Part shown: positions 19,987 to 31,329 of the stretch, piece by piece
How positions within the stretch are numbered: the first letter of the stretch is position 1
Layout: every line of letters starts with the position of its first letter
Assembly: GCA_035640355.1 (NCBI GenBank)
Contig: DASQWI010000017.1
Coordinates: 167,351-231,350, forward strand
Origin: Actinomycetota bacterium
GTDB taxonomy: Bacteria > Actinomycetota > UBA4738 > HRBIN12
DNA length: 64,000 nt
Reading direction: 5' to 3'
Position numbers and translations under genes: made by a program
The notes under the pieces: generated by a model
What the model saw: the letters and a program-made list of their open reading frames with translations, nothing else
What the model was told of the DNA's origin: nothing
The model's database searches: none

Positions 19987-20851
19987 GCTGAAGATCTGGA
20001 AGTACCACGGCACCGGCAACGACTTCGTCATGCTCGAGGATCTCGAAGACGTGCGGCCGCTCGACCCCGCGCTCGTCGCTGCGCTGTGCGACCGTCACCT
20101 CGGCGTCGGCGGCGACGGCGTGATCCGTGTGACGCGCGACCGGGAAGGCAACGACTTCTTCATGGACTACCGCAACGCCGACGGCTCGCTCGCGGAGATG
20201 TGCGGCAACGGCATCCGTTGCTTGGCGGCCTTCGCCATCGACCGAGGACTCACGGATGCAACGGAACTCAGGGTGGGCACGCGCGACGGGACGAAGGACG
20301 TGTCGCTCGACGTCGACAACGGCCGTGTGAGGTCGGTCACCGTCGGGATGGGGCCCCCGGCGTTCGCCCGCGGTGACATCCCCATGGAAGGAGCGGCAAA
20401 CGACACGTTCCTGACCGAGCCCTTCGATGTCGACGGCAGGACGTTCAAGGCGAGCGCCGTGTCGATGGGGAACCCGCACCTCGTGCTGTTCGTCGACGAC
20501 GATCCCGACGACGTCGACGTGCGGACGATCGGACCACGTATCGAGAACGACGCGCGGTTCCCGGAGAAGGCGAACGTTGAGTTCATCGCCGTTCACGACG
20601 GCGGCGTGAAGGCCCGGGTGTGGGAACGCGGCTCCGGCGAGACGATGGCGTGCGGGACGGGCGCGTGTGCGGCGCTCGTCGTGGCGAACGAGGCCGGGCT
20701 CGTCCCGGCGCGTGCGGACGTGCGGTTCCCGGGCGGCGCGCTCGTCGTCGAGCGCACCGACATCGAGGTTCTGCTCACCGGGCCGGCGGAGTTCGTGTTC
20801 GAGGCAACGATCGCGCCCGCGTGGCTCGCCGAACGGGGCCTGCGCGCGTGA
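19979..20851 (+). CDS. dapF: Diaminopimelate epimerase
   Basis: 290 residues. Interconverts LL- and meso-diaminopimelate using two cysteines, both present: MCGNGIRCLAAF and MACGTGACAAL. The opening WKYHGTGNDFVMLEDL fixes the start at the ATG inside the miaA end. Together with the adjacent dapL gene it supplies meso-DAP for peptidoglycan and lysine. Confidence 0.97.
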   Translation: MDELKIWKYHGTGNDFVMLEDLEDVRPLDPALVAALCDRHLGVGGDGVIRVTRDREGNDFFMDYRNADGSLAEMCGNGIRCLAAFAIDRGLTDATELRVGTRDGTKDVSLDVDNGRVRSVTVGMGPPAFARGDIPMEGAANDTFLTEPFDVDGRTFKASAVSMGNPHLVLFVDDDPDDVDVRTIGPRIENDARFPEKANVEFIAVHDGGVKARVWERGSGETMACGTGACAALVVANEAGLVPARADVRFPGGALVVERTDIEVLLTGPAEFVFEATIAPAWLAERGLRA

Positions 20852-22002
20852 GGGTCGCTCGCCGCATCGAGTCGCTCCCGCCGTACCTGTTCGCGGAGCT
20901 CGACCGGAAGCTCGCCGCGAAGCGTGCGGAAGGCATCGACGTGATCTCGCTCGGCGTGGGGGACCCGGACCTGCCCACGCCCGACCACATCGTCGATGCG
21001 ATGCGCCACGCGATCGCCGACCCGGCGACGCATCGCTACCCGAGCTACTACGGCTCGCCGGACTTTCGAGGGGCCGTCGCCGCGTGGTACTCGCGGCGGT
21101 TCGGCGTCGAGCTGGACCCCGAGATGGAGGTCATGGCCCTGATCGGCTCCAAGGAGGGGATCGCCCACATCGCCTTCGCCTACGTCGACCCCGGCGAGGA
21201 GGCGCTGATACCGGACCCCGGGTACCCCGTGTACGGGGTATCGACGCGGCTCGCCGGAGGAACGCCAGTTGCGTTGTCGACACCCGCAAAGCGCGACTTC
21301 CTGCCGGATCTGTCGACCGCGAAGGTGAGCGATCGAACGAAGGCGATGTGGCTGGGGTTCCCCGCCAACCCGACCGCCGCGGTCGCCGATCTGAACGCGC
21401 TCGCCGAGGCGGTCGCGTTCTGCCGTGACAACGACCTGCTCCTGCTGCACGACGCCGCGTACTGCGAGATCACGTTCGACGGCTTCGTGGCGCCCTCGGT
21501 GTTGCAGGTTCCGGGCGCCAAGGACGTGGCGCTCGAGTTCGGCTCGACGTCGAAGTCGTACAACATGACCGGTTGGCGCATCGGCTGGGCGGTCGGATCC
21601 GCCGATGCGATCAGGGCGCTCGGCGTGGTCAAGACGAACGTCGACAGCGGCCAGTTCACCGCCGTGCAGCGAGCGGCGATCGCCGCCCTCGAGGGGCCGG
21701 AGGATCACCTCGACGAGATCCGCGCGACGTACCAGCGCCGCCGCGACGTGGTGGTGCAGGCCCTGAACGGGCTCGGGTGGTCGCTCAAGCCGCCGCTCGG
21801 CTCCTGTTACGTCTGGGCGCCGGTCCCCGACAGCGAGACTTCGACATCGTTCGCCAACCGGCTTCTCGATCGGGCGGGCGTGTTCGTCGCGCCGGGGAAC
21901 GGGTACGGCGAGCGCGGCGAGGGCTACGTGCGGTTCTCGCTCACGGTTCCCGACGACCGGCTGACCGAGGCGATGGACCGCATCGCAACGGTGCTGTCAT
22001 GA
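20848..22002 (+). CDS. dapL: LL-diaminopimelate aminotransferase (DapL-type)
   Basis: 384-residue fold-type I PLP aminotransferase from a GTG overlapping the dapF stop. ARRIESLPPYLFAELDRKLA, YPSYYGSPDFRGAVAAWYSR and LIGSKEGIAHI match the short DapL form that converts tetrahydrodipicolinate straight to LL-DAP. The PLP lysine is in STSKSYNMTGWRIGWA. Placement between dapF and hflX fits. A DapC-type (succinylated substrate) role cannot be fully excluded without a tree. Confidence 0.88.
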   Translation: MRVARRIESLPPYLFAELDRKLAAKRAEGIDVISLGVGDPDLPTPDHIVDAMRHAIADPATHRYPSYYGSPDFRGAVAAWYSRRFGVELDPEMEVMALIGSKEGIAHIAFAYVDPGEEALIPDPGYPVYGVSTRLAGGTPVALSTPAKRDFLPDLSTAKVSDRTKAMWLGFPANPTAAVADLNALAEAVAFCRDNDLLLLHDAAYCEITFDGFVAPSVLQVPGAKDVALEFGSTSKSYNMTGWRIGWAVGSADAIRALGVVKTNVDSGQFTAVQRAAIAALEGPEDHLDEIRATYQRRRDVVVQALNGLGWSLKPPLGSCYVWAPVPDSETSTSFANRLLDRAGVFVAPGNGYGERGEGYVRFSLTVPDDRLTEAMDRIATVLS

Positions 22003-23354
22003 GCGACGACGGTCGGGGGAGGGCGCGCGGCGTTCATCAAGCGTCGACGCTCGAGTCGCCGCTCGCCGCGACGTGGCGTCCGCGCGTTCCCGAGAAGGCC
22101 GTGCTCGTGGGGATCGGCCGCGGTATCGATGAATCGGACCTCGACGAGCTCGCCGCGCTGGCCGATAGCGCCGGTGCGACGGCCGTCGCTCGCGTGGTGC
22201 AGACTCGACAGGAGCCGAACCGCGCGACGTTCATCGGCAAGGGCAAGCTGGAGGACGTCCATCGAGCGGTCCACGGAACCGGCGCGCAAGCTGTGATCCT
22301 CGACGACGAGCTCTCGCCCGGTCAGCTGCGGAACCTCGAAGAACGGCTGAAGGTCAAGGTGATAGACCGTACCGCGCTGATCCTCGACATCTTCGCGTTG
22401 CACGCGCGTAGTCGTGAGGGCAAGGCGCAGGTGGAGCTGGCACAGCTCAACTACCTGTTGCCGCGACTGCGCGGATGGGGCGAATCGATGAGCCGCCTCG
22501 GCGCCGGCATCGGCACGCGCGGTCCGGGCGAGACCAAGCTGGAGGTCGACCGCCAGCACATCCGCCGCCGGATCTCCAAGCTCCGGAAGGACCTCAAGGA
22601 CCTGACGCGAACGCGCGACGTGAAGCGGTCGGGCCGTGAGCGTTCCGGCGTCCCGCAGATCGCGATCGCCGGGTACACGAACGCCGGCAAATCGACGTTG
22701 ATGAACGCGCTCACGCGATCCGACGTCCTGGTCGCGAACCAGCTGTTCGCGACGCTCGACCCGACCGTTCGCCGGATCGAGCTGCCGAGCGGTCGGGCCG
22801 CGACGATCTCCGACACGGTGGGCTTCGTCAGCAAGCTTCCGCACGAGCTCGTCGAGGCGTTCCGTTCGACGCTCGAGGAGGTCACGCGGGCAACGCTGAT
22901 CCTGCACGTCGCCGACGCGTCGTCGCCGGACCTGCCCTCACAGATCGACGCGGTTCGGACGGTGTTGCACGAGATCGGCGCCTCGCGCATCCGAGAGGTC
23001 GTCGCGCTGAACAAGGTCGATCTGCTCTCCGAACACGAGCGCGCACGGGCGCTTTCCCGCGTCGGCGGGGCGGCGGCGGTTTCCGCCCTGACCGGCGAGG
23101 GGCTCGACGAGCTGATGGAGGTCGTCGAGGCCGCACTCCCGCGGTTCCCCCTGGAGGTCACGCTCCTCGTGCCCTACGGCCGCGAGGAGGTCACGGCGAT
23201 GCTGTATCGCGATGCGGAGGTCGTCTCGGAGCTCGCGCGGGACGACGGCACGGTCGTCCGGGCCCGCGTGGGCGAGCGCACGCTCGCGGCGATTCAGAAC
23301 CTACGGATCGACACCTCGCCCGACGATGTCGAACGCGCCGCCGACCTGGTGTGA
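21999..23354 (+). CDS. hflX: GTPase HflX
   Basis: 451-residue ribosome-associated GTPase that splits or rescues stalled 70S ribosomes. The N-terminal HflX domain contains RATFIGKGKLEDV and DDELSPGQLRNLEE, followed by GIGTRGPGETKLE. G motifs: G1 GYTNAGKST, G3 DTVGFVSKLP, G4 NKVD. The ATG overlaps the dapL stop (ATGA), and the gene ends three bases from the convergent SIS-domain gene. Confidence 0.96.
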   Translation: MSDDGRGRARGVHQASTLESPLAATWRPRVPEKAVLVGIGRGIDESDLDELAALADSAGATAVARVVQTRQEPNRATFIGKGKLEDVHRAVHGTGAQAVILDDELSPGQLRNLEERLKVKVIDRTALILDIFALHARSREGKAQVELAQLNYLLPRLRGWGESMSRLGAGIGTRGPGETKLEVDRQHIRRRISKLRKDLKDLTRTRDVKRSGRERSGVPQIAIAGYTNAGKSTLMNALTRSDVLVANQLFATLDPTVRRIELPSGRAATISDTVGFVSKLPHELVEAFRSTLEEVTRATLILHVADASSPDLPSQIDAVRTVLHEIGASRIREVVALNKVDLLSEHERARALSRVGGAAAVSALTGEGLDELMEVVEAALPRFPLEVTLLVPYGREEVTAMLYRDAEVVSELARDDGTVVRARVGERTLAAIQNLRIDTSPDDVERAADLV

Positions 23355-23357
23355 ACG

Positions 23358-24359
23358 CTACGGTCGGCCGCCGGGCGAGCCGATCGCCCAGAGCGCCTCG
23401 TCGTCCCACGCGCCGACGATCACCTTGTCCGGATCCACGCCGCGCTCGAGGGCGAAGCGGAGCGCGAGGATCTGGAGCCGCGTGACCAGCGGGATCTGAG
23501 CGAGAACCGGCGGCAGGTCGGCGGGCTCGCGGACGCGGGAGACCTGAACGCGCTCGGCCTCCGCGGCGCGCGCCACCGCCGCGACGAGCCCGTCGGTGTC
23601 CGGGGGCGTCAACACGACGAGATGGTCGTCTCGTCCGAGTGGAACGGCGTTCCCGTGGAGCAGGTACTCGACGTCGTACCCCTCGGCGAGGACTCGGGCC
23701 GCCTCCCGGCTCTTCAGCGCTCCCTCGCGCGCCGTCACCGCCGACGGGCCCTCGCCGGCGATCGCGAGGAGCCGCGCCGGCCGAGCGACCTCGTCGATCC
23801 CGGGGGAGGCGATCGCGGCCCGCACCGCTTCCGGCACCTGCCGCAGCGTCTCGTCGTCGAACGCGGTGGCACCGAGCGTCGCGGCCAGGCGCGCGAGAAG
23901 TAACAGCGCGGTCGTGTAGCTGACCGTGTACGTCTGCGACGTCTCACGTTCGACCGTCTGCAGCGCATCCGGCATGTCGCCGCCGCGCTTGGTGATCGGG
24001 ATGACCTTCACCCCGGCGTCCATGACCATCGTCCACGTGGCCCCGGCGTACGCGGTCTCGGTGCCGGCGTTGTGACTGATCAGGATGACGGCGTCCCGTG
24101 GTCCGACGGGCGGCGCCCATTTCACGAACTGCATCGAGCCGACGGCCTGCGCGCCCCGGCCCGCCTCGTGCAGCATCTGAGCTCCGAGCTCCGCGGCATG
24201 CTGGCTCGTTCCCGTCCCCACGAGCCAGATCCGGTGCGCCTGTCGCAAGCGCTCGACCGTGACGTGAGGCATGGGGTGCTCGATCAAGCGTGTGAGCTCG
24301 TCGGGTTGCGACGCGATCTGGCGCCCGAGCGCCGTCGTGGAAAGGTCCACGTCAGGCAT
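23358..24359 (-). CDS. SIS-domain sugar isomerase/deaminase-like protein
   Basis: 333 residues with two SIS domains, like the isomerase half of glucosamine-6-phosphate synthase or AgaS but without the glutaminase domain. Visible are IWLVGTGTSQHAAELGAQML and ILISHNAGTETAYA in the first, and LAIAGEGPSAVTAREGALK in the second. The KSREAARVLAEGYDVEYLLHG stretch resembles the GlmS-type sugar-phosphate site. Substrate unknown. It starts 29 bases after the lexA stop on the same strand, with its own GGAGG site. Confidence 0.8.
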   Translation of the reverse strand: MPDVDLSTTALGRQIASQPDELTRLIEHPMPHVTVERLRQAHRIWLVGTGTSQHAAELGAQMLHEAGRGAQAVGSMQFVKWAPPVGPRDAVILISHNAGTETAYAGATWTMVMDAGVKVIPITKRGGDMPDALQTVERETSQTYTVSYTTALLLLARLAATLGATAFDDETLRQVPEAVRAAIASPGIDEVARPARLLAIAGEGPSAVTAREGALKSREAARVLAEGYDVEYLLHGNAVPLGRDDHLVVLTPPDTDGLVAAVARAAEAERVQVSRVREPADLPPVLAQIPLVTRLQILALRFALERGVDPDKVIVGAWDDEALWAIGSPGGRP

Positions 24360-24388
24360 GCGACCTCCGATCCGACGTTCGGACGAGC

Positions 24389-25060
24389 CTAGAGCTTCCG
24401 GAGAACCGCCACCACAACCCCGAGGATCCGTCCGAGCGGATCCATCTCGAACGGCTCGAGTCGCGGGTTCTCCGGAACGAGCAGGATCCGGCCTCGTTCC
24501 TTGCGGAACCGCTTGATCGTCGCCTCGTCCTCTGCTGGACCGGGAAGGAGCACGGCGACGATGTCACCGTTGTTCGCCGTGTCCTGCGAGCGGATCACGA
24601 CGGTATCGCCGTCGAGGATCCCGGCGTCGATCATCGAATCGCCGGCAACCCGCAGCGCGAAGTGGTCTGTCCCCCCGACGAAACCCATCGGCAGCGGGAG
24701 GTACTCCTCCACGTTCTCGTCGGCCATGACCGGAGTCCCCGCCGCGACGCGGCCGACGAGCGGCACGACCGCGGCGCGCGGCGGCTGATCGGAAAGCGCC
24801 ATCGCCCGGGGCTTGGAGGGGTCCTTGTGGAGCAGGCCGCGGCGCTCGAGGTTGGCGAGCTGCGCGTGAACGCTGGAGGACGAGGTCAGGCCCACGGCCT
24901 CCCCAATCTCGCGGACCGTGGGCGGGTAACCGCGCTCACGAACGGTCTGCGAGATGAACTCCAGGATCCTCTTCTGCCGGGCGGTGGGCGGGACGGTAGC
25001 GACGGGGAGCCCTGCCGCCCGCCCCTGGCGGGTCGAACCGGCGCCACCTGACGAACCCAT
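24389..25060 (-). CDS. lexA: SOS repressor LexA
   Basis: 223 residues. N-terminal winged helix (PTVREIGEAVGLTSSSSVHA) binds SOS boxes. The C-terminal S24 peptidase domain has the self-cleavage Ala-Gly (VGRVAAGTPVM), the catalytic Ser in RVAGDSMIDAG and the catalytic Lys in DEATIKRF. I use the start at 25060, which follows AGGAGGAGG at good spacing; a start 12 codons further upstream lacks a site. It is autoregulated through the box in its promoter. Confidence 0.97.
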   Translation of the reverse strand: MGSSGGAGSTRQGRAAGLPVATVPPTARQKRILEFISQTVRERGYPPTVREIGEAVGLTSSSSVHAQLANLERRGLLHKDPSKPRAMALSDQPPRAAVVPLVGRVAAGTPVMADENVEEYLPLPMGFVGGTDHFALRVAGDSMIDAGILDGDTVVIRSQDTANNGDIVAVLLPGPAEDEATIKRFRKERGRILLVPENPRLEPFEMDPLGRILGVVVAVLRKL

Positions 25061-25086
25061 GTCAGTGCCTCCTCCTAGGCTCGCCG

Positions 25087-25126
25087 ACGCTAGCACGCGG
25101 GGAGGACACGTTCAAACATATGTTCG
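25087..25126 (-). promoter_or_regulatory. lexA promoter with overlapping LexA box
   Basis: On the minus strand, TTGAAC (25115-25110) and TAGCGT (25092-25087) are 17 bases apart; the -10 hexamer is identical to that of recA. A LexA box, CGAACATATGTTTG on the minus strand (25126-25113, one mismatch to GAAC-N4-GTTC), overlaps the -35 element. Confidence 0.8.
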
Positions 25127-25135
25127 GATCGGGCC

Positions 25136-25190
25136 TTGACCGTCGAACGTCCGTTCGGTACCGTGGCGCCATGACTCGAACACGTGTTCG
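25136..25190 (+). promoter_or_regulatory. LysM-gene promoter with two LexA boxes
   Basis: TTGACC (25136-25141) and TACCGT (25159-25164) are 17 bases apart. One LexA box, CGAACGTCCGTTCG (25144-25157), fills the spacer. A second, CGAACACGTGTTCG (25177-25190), overlaps codons 3-7 of the gene. Both match GAAC-N4-GTTC exactly. The -10 element is only 6 bases from the ATG, so the message is probably leaderless. Confidence 0.82.
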
Positions 25191-25455
25191 CCGCCGAGTC
25201 GCCGCGACGCTCGCCGTCGTCGCCGTCGCGGCCGCGTGGGGGCCGGTGCTCGGCGACTCCATCGGTCGCCGGGACGTGGACCCCGTGGCGCGCAGTCGCT
25301 ACGTCGTTCAGCCGGGCGACACGCTCTGGTCAATCGCCGTCGAGATGGCGCCGTCGGAGGATCCGCGCCCGCTCGTCGACGCGATCTCCTCGGCGAACGC
25401 GATCGACCCAACCACGCTCGCCCCCGGCCAGACGATCGTCATCCCGACGGGCTGA
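25171..25455 (+). CDS. SOS-controlled LysM protein, YneA/ChiZ-like division inhibitor candidate
   Basis: 94 residues: a basic N-terminus, one hydrophobic segment ([19 protein letters not shown]) as signal anchor, a short linker, and one LysM peptidoglycan-binding domain ([16 protein letters not shown] to QTIVIPTG). Divergent from lexA with two perfect LexA boxes, exactly the setting of YneA in Bacillus and Rv2719c/ChiZ in mycobacteria, which delay division during DNA damage. Function is inferred from this context and the small membrane-LysM layout. The 3' end overlaps the convergent clpP by 17 bases. Confidence 0.85.
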   Translation: MTRTRVRRRVAATLAVVAVAAAWGPVLGDSIGRRDVDPVARSRYVVQPGDTLWSIAVEMAPSEDPRPLVDAISSANAIDPTTLAPGQTIVIPTG

Positions 25456-26086
25456 GCGCGATCCGCGGGCGGTCGGGGAGGGAAGCTATCGTCCGTCGCG
25501 CGACCACCGTGTCCACGACGCCGTACTCCTTTGCCTCCTGAGGGCCGAGGATGAAGTCTCGCTGGGTGTCCTCGTGGATCTTGTGGATCGGCTGCCCGGT
25601 GTGCTCTGCAAGGATCTCCTCGACCCGCCGACGTTGACGGGCGAACTCCTTCGCGTGGATCTCGATGTCTGCCGACTGTCCCTCGAGCGCGCCGTGCGGC
25701 TGGTGGAGCAGCACGCGCGAGTTCGGGAGCGCAAACCGCTTGCCGGCGGTGCCGGTGGCCAGGATGACGGCCGCCGCCGACGCGGCCTGGCCCACGCAGT
25801 ACGTCGCGACATCCGACTTCAGGAACTGCATCGTGTCATAGATCGCGAACAGCGCCGTCGATGCTCCTCCGGGGCTGTTCACGTAGAGCGCGATGTCGCG
25901 TCCGGGTTCGACCGAGTCCAGGAACAAGAGCTGCGCGACGACGGTGTTCGCCACCGCATCGTCGATGGCCTCGCCGAGGAAGACGATCCGTTCGCGGAGC
26001 AGACGCGAGTAGATGTCGAAGGCGCGCTCGCCGCGCGACGTCTCCTCGACGACGGTGGGCACGAGCCGAGATTCGATCCTGTTCAC
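25439..26086 (-). CDS. clpP: ATP-dependent Clp protease proteolytic subunit ClpP
   Basis: 215 residues. Serine-protease subunit of the barrel that works with ClpX/ClpC. Catalytic triad: Ser in [16 protein letters not shown], His in VLLHQPHG, Asp in EDTQRDF. The oligomer-interface stretch [15 protein letters not shown] is normal. GTG start after AAGGAGAT. It is a lone clpP, not next to clpX or tig, and may be one of two or more paralogues in the genome. The ClpS adaptor gene is about 35 kb away in this window. Confidence 0.95.
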   Translation of the reverse strand: MNRIESRLVPTVVEETSRGERAFDIYSRLLRERIVFLGEAIDDAVANTVVAQLLFLDSVEPGRDIALYVNSPGGASTALFAIYDTMQFLKSDVATYCVGQAASAAAVILATGTAGKRFALPNSRVLLHQPHGALEGQSADIEIHAKEFARQRRRVEEILAEHTGQPIHKIHEDTQRDFILGPQEAKEYGVVDTVVARRTIASLPDRPRIALSPSG

Positions 26087-26113
26087 CGCTGATCTCCTTC
26101 TGAGGTATCCTGG

Positions 26114-26175
26114 GCAACCGTCCGGTTGCGTCGCAGCGTACTGCGGCCGCCCGGCGAAGGCAACCGTGAGGTTGC
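26114..26175. promoter_or_regulatory. Pair of palindromes, probable ArsR-family operators
   Basis: Two matching 16-bp palindromic sites, GCAACCGTCCGGTTGC (26114-26129) and GCAACCGTGAGGTTGC (26160-26175), lie 46 bp apart start-to-start in the clpP/SRPBCC divergent region. They share GCAACCGT and GGTTGC. The downstream ArsR-type regulator is the likely binder; this assignment is inferred. Confidence 0.6.
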
Positions 26176-26190
26176 GCTGCGAGGGCGCGG

Positions 26191-26556
26191 ATGTCGGAGA
26201 CGGCCATCACCAAGACCGTGGTGCTCCCGGCCACTCGGGACGACGTGTGGCGCGCGCTCACCTCGCCCGATGAGCTGTCCGCATGGCTCGGGCACGTCGT
26301 CGAGCTTGACGCCCGGCCGGGCGGTGCTGTGATCATCCGCGATGCCACCGGAGCGATCCGGCGCGGGATCGTCGAGGTCGCCGAGCAGGCGCAGACGCTC
26401 GTCGTTCGATGGCGGAGGCTCGAGGGGAGCGAATCCGGTCTCACCGTCGGCGTCGCCACGCGAGTGGCGTTCGACCTCGCGGACGAGGGCGAGTCGACGC
26501 GTCTCACTGTCCGCGAGGAGCAGGTGGCGCTCGCCACGTCGAGGTTCGCGGGATGA
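26191..26556 (+). CDS. SRPBCC (AHSA1-type) domain protein
   Basis: 121 residues. The START-like fold is recognised by [20 protein letters not shown], the SAWLG segment and the C-terminal VRFDL-like beta stretch. Such small proteins bind hydrophobic ligands and are regularly paired with an ArsR regulator, as here, where the stop overlaps the ArsR ATG. Ligand unknown. Two palindromes upstream suggest the pair is self-repressed. Confidence 0.85.
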   Translation: MSETAITKTVVLPATRDDVWRALTSPDELSAWLGHVVELDARPGGAVIIRDATGAIRRGIVEVAEQAQTLVVRWRRLEGSESGLTVGVATRVAFDLADEGESTRLTVREEQVALATSRFAG

Positions 26557-26879
26557 GCGATCGAAACGTCGACGCGGTGTTCTCGGCGCTGTCGGATCCG
26601 ACCCGGCGCGGCGTGATCCGGGCGCTGTCCGAGGACGGGCCGAGCACCGTGACCGAGCTCGCATCGCGGCTCCCCGTGACGCGTCAGGCCGTCACCAAGC
26701 ACCTCGAGGCGCTCGAGGACGCGGGGCTCGTCGCGGCCACCGCGGAGGGCCGGGGCCGCCGGTATCGGCTCACACCCGGCCCCATGACGCGGGCGATGTC
26801 GTGGATGGCCGACGTCGGCGCGGAGTGGGACGCACGGCTCGAGGACCTCCGCCGGCACCTCGCCCGGCGCCGAGGTTGA
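26553..26879 (+). CDS. ArsR/SmtB-family transcriptional regulator
   Basis: 108 residues with a winged helix: FSALSDPTRRGVIRALSE, then TVTELASRLPVTRQAVTKHL as the recognition region. No cysteine metal-binding motif is present, so it is not a classic metal sensor; it belongs to the type paired with SRPBCC proteins. Overlaps the upstream gene (ATGA). The last residues are basic (RRHLARRRG). Confidence 0.9.
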   Translation: MSDRNVDAVFSALSDPTRRGVIRALSEDGPSTVTELASRLPVTRQAVTKHLEALEDAGLVAATAEGRGRRYRLTPGPMTRAMSWMADVGAEWDARLEDLRRHLARRRG

Positions 26880-26883
26880 CGGT

Positions 26884-26930
26884 TCCAACATCTCGACCGT
26901 AGCGTCGGCGGAAACCACCATATCTTGGGG
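26884..26930 (+). promoter_or_regulatory. Possible NrdR box pair before nrdR
   Basis: CCAACATCTCGACC and CACCATATCTTGG are degenerate matches to the NrdR box (core CTATATCTAG-like). Their ATCT elements start at 26890 and 26922, exactly 32 bases apart, the spacing NrdR needs. Each site alone is weak. Confidence 0.45.
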
Positions 26931-26944
26931 TAAGGGAGAGGCTC

Positions 26945-27421
26945 ATGCGGTGTCCGTGGTGCGGCCACATGGAGGATCGCGTCGTCGACTCCAGGCCGGC
27001 GGAGGGGGGCGATGCGATCCGGCGCAGGCGCCAGTGCCTGTCGTGCGGCCGACGGTTCACCAGCTACGAGCGGGTCGAGCAGGCAGCGTTCACCGTCGTC
27101 AAACGCGACGGGACGCGCGAGCCGTGGATCCGGGACAAGCTCGTCGACGGACTTCGCAAGGCGCTGGCGAACAGGCCGGTGACGTCGGAACAGCTCGACA
27201 AGGTCGTCTCGCGGATCGAGACACGCCTTCGGCGAAAGGGCCCCCAGGTGACGTCTCAGCAGATCGGCGTCGAGGTCCTACAGAACCTGCAGAAGCTGGA
27301 CCAGGTCGCCTACCTGCGCTTCGCCAGCGTGTACAAGGACTTCCAGGAGGTCGGTGATTTCGAACGGGAGCTCGGCCTGCTTCTGGAGAAACGGGCGCCC
27401 GCAAAACGCCGCACGGGCTGA
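26945..27421 (+). CDS. nrdR: Transcriptional repressor NrdR
   Basis: 158 residues. The zinc ribbon is complete (MRCPWCGHMEDRVVDSR and RRRQCLSCGRRFTSYE), followed by the ATP-cone domain (VVKRDGTREPWIRDKLVDGL) that senses ATP/dATP. NrdR represses ribonucleotide reductase genes when dATP is high. It is directly upstream of nrdJ, with paired NrdR-like boxes before both genes. Confidence 0.97.
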   Translation: MRCPWCGHMEDRVVDSRPAEGGDAIRRRRQCLSCGRRFTSYERVEQAAFTVVKRDGTREPWIRDKLVDGLRKALANRPVTSEQLDKVVSRIETRLRRKGPQVTSQQIGVEVLQNLQKLDQVAYLRFASVYKDFQEVGDFERELGLLLEKRAPAKRRTG

Positions 27422-27429
27422 GCGCTGCA

Positions 27430-27478
27430 ACCACTAGATGTTGCGGTGGTCGGCCACCCCAGCCACTAGATATCATCG
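27430..27478 (+). promoter_or_regulatory. NrdR box pair before nrdJ
   Basis: CACTAGAT occurs at 27432-27439 and 27464-27471, 32 bases apart, each within a partly palindromic 16-base site (CCACTAGATGTTGCGG and CCACTAGATATCATCG). NrdR boxes occur as pairs three helical turns apart, and the nrdR gene ends 10 bases upstream. Confidence 0.72.
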
Positions 27479-27571
27479 TATCGGTCTTGACGCGGTTCGC
27501 TGGGAGGAGCAGAATCACACCCCTGTAGTTATCCACATGTCCTTCCCCGGCGGGGAAAGGAGGCGGCGCCC

Positions 27572-30325
<2,754 letters not shown>

Positions 30326-30337
30326 CGGTTCTGTGTA

Positions 30338-30370
30338 GGCGCCGGCCGGGGCTTTGGCCCGGCCGGCGCC
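30338..30370 (+). terminator. Terminator after nrdJ
   Basis: Perfect 13-base inverted repeat (30338-30350 with 30358-30370) and a 7-base loop, starting 12 bases after the nrdJ stop. No T tract follows, as is usual in such GC-rich genomes. Confidence 0.75.
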
Positions 30371-30390
30371 GTTCGCTACGCTCCACCGCC

Positions 30391-30762
30391 ATGGCGTACG
30401 AGGTCACCGGGCTCCATCACATCCAGATCGCGATGCCGCCCGGTGAGGAGAGCGCGGGACGAGCGTTCTACGGCGAACTACTCGGTCTTCCGGAGGTCCC
30501 CAAGCCGAGCGAGCTCGCGCCGCGCGGAGGACTGTGGTTTCGAAACGGTTCGCTCGAGCTGCACCTCGGCGTCGAGCGGGAGGGGTTTACCCCCGCACGG
30601 CGTGCGCACCCGGCGTTCATCGTGAACGGGCTCGACGAGCTGCGCGAGAAGCTCAACGCGGCCGGGTATCGAATCGACGAGGACGTGCAGCTCGAGGGCT
30701 ACCGGCGGTTCCACGTCCGAGACCCGTTCGGCAACCGCCTGGAGCTCGTCGAGCCGGCGTGA
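30391..30762 (+). CDS. VOC-family (glyoxalase/bleomycin resistance-like) protein
   Basis: 123 residues, one beta-alpha-beta-beta-beta repeat unit pair. Opening [15 protein letters not shown] has the metal His, with YGELLGLPE in the middle and [14 protein letters not shown] near the end with the metal Glu. Probably a dimeric metal-dependent lyase, dioxygenase or isomerase; substrate unknown. Its stop overlaps the dut start (GTGA). Confidence 0.88.
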   Translation: MAYEVTGLHHIQIAMPPGEESAGRAFYGELLGLPEVPKPSELAPRGGLWFRNGSLELHLGVEREGFTPARRAHPAFIVNGLDELREKLNAAGYRIDEDVQLEGYRRFHVRDPFGNRLELVEPA

Positions 30763-31193
30763 CGCTTCCGTTCAAGCGGCTGGACCCCGACGCCGTCCTT
30801 CCGGGGCGAGCGCATCCCGGCGACGCCGGGCTCGACCTGCGTTCCGCCGTCGACGTCGAAGTCGGACCGGGCGAGCGCGCGCTGGTTCCGACGGGTGTTG
30901 CCGTCGCGATCCCAGATGGACGCGCGGGCCTGGTGCTTCCGCGCAGTGGGCTCGCGAGCAAGCACGGCCTGACGATGGCGAACGCGCCCGGCCTCATCGA
31001 CGCTGGCTATCGCGGAGAGGTCATCTGCGCGGTCGTCAATCTCGATCGCGACACACCCGTTCGGATCTCGAAAGGGGATCGGATCGCTCAGCTCGTCGTC
31101 GTCGCAGTGCCGGAGCTCGCCGCCGAGTGGGTGGATGAGCTCCCACCTACGACGCGTGGGGAAGGGGGCTTCGGCTCCACGGGCAGTACCTGA
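30759..31193 (+). CDS. dut: Deoxyuridine 5'-triphosphate nucleotidohydrolase
   Basis: 144 residues, trimeric dUTPase. Conserved motifs in order: [11 protein letters not shown] (1), [13 protein letters not shown] (2), [10 protein letters not shown] (3), [11 protein letters not shown] (4) and the mobile C-terminal [11 protein letters not shown] (5). Produces dUMP and keeps uracil out of DNA. Lies one gene downstream of nrdJ, so the region gathers deoxynucleotide functions. Confidence 0.97.
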   Translation: MTLPFKRLDPDAVLPGRAHPGDAGLDLRSAVDVEVGPGERALVPTGVAVAIPDGRAGLVLPRSGLASKHGLTMANAPGLIDAGYRGEVICAVVNLDRDTPVRISKGDRIAQLVVVAVPELAAEWVDELPPTTRGEGGFGSTGST

Positions 31194-31253
31194 CCTGCCG
31201 AAACTCGCCAGTTGAAGCTGACGAGAGGGCTCTCTAGACTCGGTGAACAGCAC

Positions 31254-31329
<76 letters not shown>

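Noticed and set aside
27422..27571. Cobalamin riboswitch before the B12-dependent reductase
   Set aside because: The leader is only 150 bases, lacks the B12-box and the long multi-stem fold, and carries NrdR boxes instead.
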